Assembly: GCA_019634045.1 (NCBI GenBank)
Contig: JAHQWA010000244.1
Location: forward strand, 1-36,757
Origin: Saprospiraceae bacterium
GTDB lineage: Bacteria; Bacteroidota; Bacteroidia; Chitinophagales; Saprospiraceae
DNA: 36,757 nt
Direction of reading: 5' to 3'
Both the position numbers and the translations under genes were made by a program. The notes beneath the pieces were generated by a model, which was not told the origin of the DNA, did no database searches, and was given only the letters and a program-made list of their open reading frames with translations. The first letter of the stretch is position 1; every line of letters begins with the position of its first letter. Below, piece by piece: positions 33,916-36,757 of the stretch.

Positions 33916-34097
33916 ACTTGGTGTCTCTTTTTTCATCCGCAAGGGAAAAGCGATTTTGGATGTTGGCCCTTCTGGTAGCTTCCGCCATCATTTCGACTTT
34001 ATTTCTTGACCAACCGCTGAGAAGATTGCTTTCTACTCAAGATCTACAGGCTGTCATTTTCCTCGGTGGAATGCTGATCTTAGGCTGCGCACACTGA
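33906..34097 (+). CDS. Small two-helix membrane protein overlapping the acyl-CoA synthetase end
   Basis: This is a 63-residue frame from ATG 33906, overlapping the synthetase stop (33913-33915) in another register. Helix 1 is about residues 19-34 (WMLALLVASAIISTLF); helix 2 is about 48-60 (AVIFLGGMLILG). Positively charged residues flank helix 1 (SSAREKRF), giving a plausible topology. Translational overlap with the upstream gene favours a real gene, but no family is recognised. Confidence 0.45.
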   Translation: MGVNLVSLFSSAREKRFWMLALLVASAIISTLFLDQPLRRLLSTQDLQAVIFLGGMLILGCAH

Positions 34098-34140
34098 TTC
34101 GAACAATAAGAACCATTCTTCCCGCTCATCATCGCCTCCT

Positions 34141-34177
34141 TACCACTTAGACAATAATTCCTACCCTTTAGACAATA
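34141..34177. promoter_or_regulatory. 16-bp direct repeat with 21-bp period, candidate LytTR-type site
   Basis: TACCACTTAGACAATA (34141-34156) and TACCCTTTAGACAATA (34162-34177) match at 14 of 16 positions, exactly two helical turns apart. LytTR-family regulators bind paired half-sites with this period. The CCACTTA core also occurs in the 21-bp-period repeats before the LytTR kinase gene (8985). The site lies about 265 bases before the MACPF start, further than usual for an activator. Confidence 0.45.
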
Positions 34178-34393
34178 GCCAGCGCATCCCCCCCCTTGCC
34201 CCCTTAATTTTATGGACGAGAAGACTCAATTATAGGTTCTTTCAGAATCTAAGCACCAGAACATAATTATGTATAGGAAAAAGAGGAGTGAATTTTTGGC
34301 AGAATCGAGGCGCGAAAACCGAGCCTAGCCTTAGCTAAGTGAGGCTTTGAGCAACAAAGAGTCTGCTAAAAAGTCGCCTTCATTAACTATAGA

Positions 34394-34401
34394 TAATTTT
34401 G
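34394..34401 (+). promoter_or_regulatory. Candidate -7 box of the MACPF gene
   Basis: TAATTTTG matches the Bacteroidota TAnnTTTG consensus. It would start transcription about 35 bases before ATG 34442. No TTG element is present at the expected -33 distance, which would suit a promoter that needs an activator. Confidence 0.4.
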
Positions 34402-34441
34402 ATTTGGTGCTTAATTTATCTACCGTCCAAAATCATTTAGT

Positions 34442-36757
34442 ATGAACACTATTAAGGTATTAACCCCAATTTTACTATTCTGCTTCTGCTGGACTTTCCA
34501 GCTAGACGCACAAACCGTCAAACGCAAGTTTGTCAATCAACTAGATCAACCCATCACAGTTTATGTTGTCTCAGAAGCTACCAATGGCCAGCAAACCACC
34601 AAACAAACCATAGAGGTGGATGGTCATGTTGGTTCTTTCAGATACGCCACTCTACAAGTAGGAGACTTTGTTTATGCAGAAGTCAAAGGAAATCCAAACG
34701 TAAGAACCGATAGAATTTTCATGAATGGGACCAGAGGGGAGCACGAGGACATTCTTTTGAGTCCTCAAGTGCCCTTCTTTGAACTATATGGAAATCTAGG
34801 CAATAATAATCAAGCTACCAGATTTCTTGGAATCAGCTACAATCTGTTTGGCGTTGATATTACTAAATATCGTCCGAGAAGAGTTATTGATGGCTTTAGG
34901 CCTAATCAGATTTTCAAGGGTATTGGTAATCAGTTGCAGCCTTCTGCTACTAGGAGCTACTACCTACAAAAGATTGAGGGGACTATCCTTCCGGTAGGCT
35001 TCCATTACACAGGAGCTGATTCCGATCAGGACGGCTTGATGAATACCACAGAATATCATACGGAAAATGCATTCAAGAAGGAATGGAATCTTTCCTTGGC
35101 AGCAGCAGGCAAAGTAAAAGGTGTAAAGCCTAGTATTGACTTCTCGTATGGTGAAGAATTTGAAAAGACCAGCAACCAATCTTATGTATACTATATTAAG
35201 CAGCAAAAGAATAAAGATTTTCGCATTGACACTCGGTTAAATGCAGCAGAGTTTGACGACAAATTCATCCAGCGCGTAGGCCGCATCAGAACACAAGCAG
35301 ATGCAGACCAATTCGTCCAAGATTTCGGCTCGCATTACCCTACCGCAGTAATTTACGGAGGAACGTATTCGCAGTATACCAGTGTTAGCAAAAGCGAATT
35401 CTATGAGGCAAAACGCAAAAAGCTGAACCTGAAGGTCGGCATTGAAGCCAGTAAGACCAAACCAACAACAGAAACAACCGATAAATCAGAATTCGAAGAT
35501 CAGAAGACTATTAGACCAGGATCGTCCAAGTCAGTTGGTGGTTCAATAGGATTTAGTCAAACACAGTCTCAGGAAATGCGGGAAATATTGTCTAATAGCA
35601 ATAGCCGATATTATGCCATTGGCGGTTCAATAACCAACTCCGGATCTGGATGGAGTGCCTCGGGTACACAAACAGCAATTGAAGTAGAGTTGGGCGAAAT
35701 TACTGACCTGATTGATGCTAAGATCTTGAAATCTCGACTTACCCAAGCCGATCTAGATAGATATGGCATCAAGCAGAAAGTAGCTGAGGCCGTCCGAAAG
35801 CAAAAAGCTAAGCTCAATGACTACGAAAACAGAGCGGAGCGGGCCTACGAAATGCAAGTCACTCAGATTAAGGTAACCAAGCATATTGATGATGCAGATA
35901 AGAGAGGAAAAGGCTTTATCAAAGCTAGAGTAAGTGGAAGTAATGTTGAAATTCCTCTATTCGATGTACCTAATTACACGGGCAATTTCAATAGTAATTG
36001 GGAAATACATTTCCAAGATCCCAATGAGCGTAGTCTCGCCAATCGCACCTGGCATCCATTTTATCAACGCGCCGATGAAAACGGACGTTTTCCTACCTTG
36101 ACCGTGGATTTTAGTGCCGAGATGTGGGATTCAGATCACTGTTGTGGCAATGAGTTAGCGGAGGTGAAGTGGGGACAAATCCCAACCAAGGCATTGGTTA
36201 CTAATCAGCCCTATACCCACAAACTAGTCTTTAAGGACAATGATCATCTAGTTTTGCAGGATTGGGCGATTGAAGCAACGATCATGATCCGACCAGTTGA
36301 TCCACGGTCGATACCTAGAAGTTCTGCTAACAGAAGTGCCAAAACCACTGTAGTGGCAAACGTACCCGGGTTTCAACCGCCAACCATCACGGAAAGTGCC
36401 TTTAAAAACGCAACCACAAAAGGCGGAGGCCCGGCTAAACTTGTCAAGTTCTACAACAAGGCGGGCGTGAACCTGGCGCAAGCACAGTCATTAGCTGCTC
36501 AGAAGGGTGGTAAGGTGGCTACTAGCTACGAAGTACAAGCTGCTTTTGTACAGCATAAGCTGGATGTATACGCCTTTGGTATGATGGCTGACGGCCGCTT
36601 CGCAGTACCCGTCCAAAAGGATCATTCCAACTTTAAGAAAGGACCCAATATTGGTGCCGTTGGTGGGAATCAGGGATTTTTCTATGCGATACCTGCACCA
36701 ACTAATAGCAGCCCTGCGGCCACTAACATAGCCCTGAATAAACCGGCGAAACAATCC
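34442..36757 (+). CDS. Secreted MACPF (perforin-like) multidomain protein, 3'-truncated by window
   Basis: The frame is open for 772 codons to the window edge. A signal peptide (1-24, ending LDAQ) precedes a beta-rich region. The MACPF domain (about 170-430) has the signature FGSHYPTAVIYGG (295-307; consensus Y/F-G-T/S-H-Y-x6-G-G) and the glycine-rich turn SVGGSIGFSQTQSQ. A 12-residue EF-hand-type loop, DSDQDGLMNTTE, lies at 193-204. Residues 470-617 look like a C2-like beta-sandwich (FSAEMWDSDHCCGNE). Residues 668-751 resemble a cysteine-less Link domain. The last residues, NIALNKPAKQS, match the usual start of F5/8 type C or fucolectin domains. This is predicted to be a pore-forming, glycan-targeted secreted protein. 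The target (bacterial prey, algae or other eukaryotes) is not shown. Confidence 0.9.
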   Translation, partial: MNTIKVLTPILLFCFCWTFQLDAQTVKRKFVNQLDQPITVYVVSEATNGQQTTKQTIEVDGHVGSFRYATLQVGDFVYAEVKGNPNVRTDRIFMNGTRGEHEDILLSPQVPFFELYGNLGNNNQATRFLGISYNLFGVDITKYRPRRVIDGFRPNQIFKGIGNQLQPSATRSYYLQKIEGTILPVGFHYTGADSDQDGLMNTTEYHTENAFKKEWNLSLAAAGKVKGVKPSIDFSYGEEFEKTSNQSYVYYIKQQKNKDFRIDTRLNAAEFDDKFIQRVGRIRTQADADQFVQDFGSHYPTAVIYGGTYSQYTSVSKSEFYEAKRKKLNLKVGIEASKTKPTTETTDKSEFEDQKTIRPGSSKSVGGSIGFSQTQSQEMREILSNSNSRYYAIGGSITNSGSGWSASGTQTAIEVELGEITDLIDAKILKSRLTQADLDRYGIKQKVAEAVRKQKAKLNDYENRAERAYEMQVTQIKVTKHIDDADKRGKGFIKARVSGSNVEIPLFDVPNYTGNFNSNWEIHFQDPNERSLANRTWHPFYQRADENGRFPTLTVDFSAEMWDSDHCCGNELAEVKWGQIPTKALVTNQPYTHKLVFKDNDHLVLQDWAIEATIMIRPVDPRSIPRSSANRSAKTTVVANVPGFQPPTITESAFKNATTKGGGPAKLVKFYNKAGVNLAQAQSLAAQKGGKVATSYEVQAAFVQHKLDVYAFGMMADGRFAVPVQKDHSNFKKGPNIGAVGGNQGFFYAIPAPTNSSPAATNIALNKPAKQS

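Larger units (their letters stand above)
34098..34441 (+). other. Regulatory intergenic region upstream of the MACPF gene
   Basis: This 344-base region has no gene. It holds a direct repeat at 34141-34177, an 8-C run (34188-34195), a hairpin-prone stretch around CTTAGCTAAG (34330-34339), and a -7-like box TAATTTTG (34394-34401). Confidence 0.6.

Noticed and set aside
34188-34195. Run of eight C upstream of the MACPF gene as a phase-variable tract
   Set aside because: The run is short, about 250 bases from the start codon and not between promoter elements, so there is no evidence it switches expression.
1-36757. CRISPR array, prophage, integron or insertion sequence
   Set aside because: No regularly spaced direct repeats, integrase, transposase, phage gene or tRNA-linked boundaries were seen.

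Overview
The window looks like a chromosomal segment of a marine or predatory-type Bacteroidota, most like the Saprospiria/Lewinella group. That placement is inference from gene content. The supporting signs are two secreted enzymes with type IX secretion (T9SS) C-terminal sorting tails, a CHU_C gliding-associated domain, LytTR and OmpR two-component pairs, several ATPase-less FtsX/MacB permeases, TAnnTTTG-type -7 boxes and few Shine-Dalgarno sequences. No rRNA, tRNA, transposase, phage gene or CRISPR array was seen.

Layout. 1-2052 is the 3' part of an FtsX/MacB permease. 2148-3243 is an sdpR-sdpI pair with a perfect operator palindrome, and 3325-4107 a membrane-anchored HExxH protein. 4128-5868 (minus) is an ECF sigma gene coupled to a membrane protein that carries exact 46-residue tandem repeats and a periplasmic CHU_C domain. 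6051-6890 is a tandem universal stress protein. 7054-8850 is a LytS/LytTR-type pair. 9084-10867 is an outer-membrane-type protein followed by a flavin amine oxidase lipoprotein, then a methyltransferase (10914-11489). 11561-13577 is an OmpR/histidine kinase pair. 13684-14667 is an EEP-family phosphohydrolase, 14851-16251 a T9SS-exported esterase, and 16433-17590 an unrecognised coiled-coil membrane protein. 17647-23233 holds two full-length FtsX permeases, the second with its PadR regulator. 23292-26570 holds a small secreted protein, a T9SS-exported N-formylglutamate amidohydrolase-like protein and a membrane AraC regulator that converges on an M28 peptidase (26567-27973).

27974-28938 has no convincing gene, but holds two candidate non-coding RNAs. 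A lipoprotein, gpmI, a structured leader with a DUF4783 protein, and an acyl-CoA synthetase follow.

The standout gene starts at 34442 and is still open at the window end: 772 codons of a secreted MACPF (perforin-like) protein. It has a signal peptide, an EF-hand-like calcium loop, the canonical MACPF signature, a C2-like stretch, a possible Link-like carbohydrate-binding region, and at the very edge what looks like the start of an F5/8-type-C or fucolectin domain. Upstream is a 16-bp direct repeat with a 21-bp period, the geometry of LytTR regulator sites. Similar 21-bp-period repeats lie in front of the LytTR kinase operon, suggesting a testable regulatory link.
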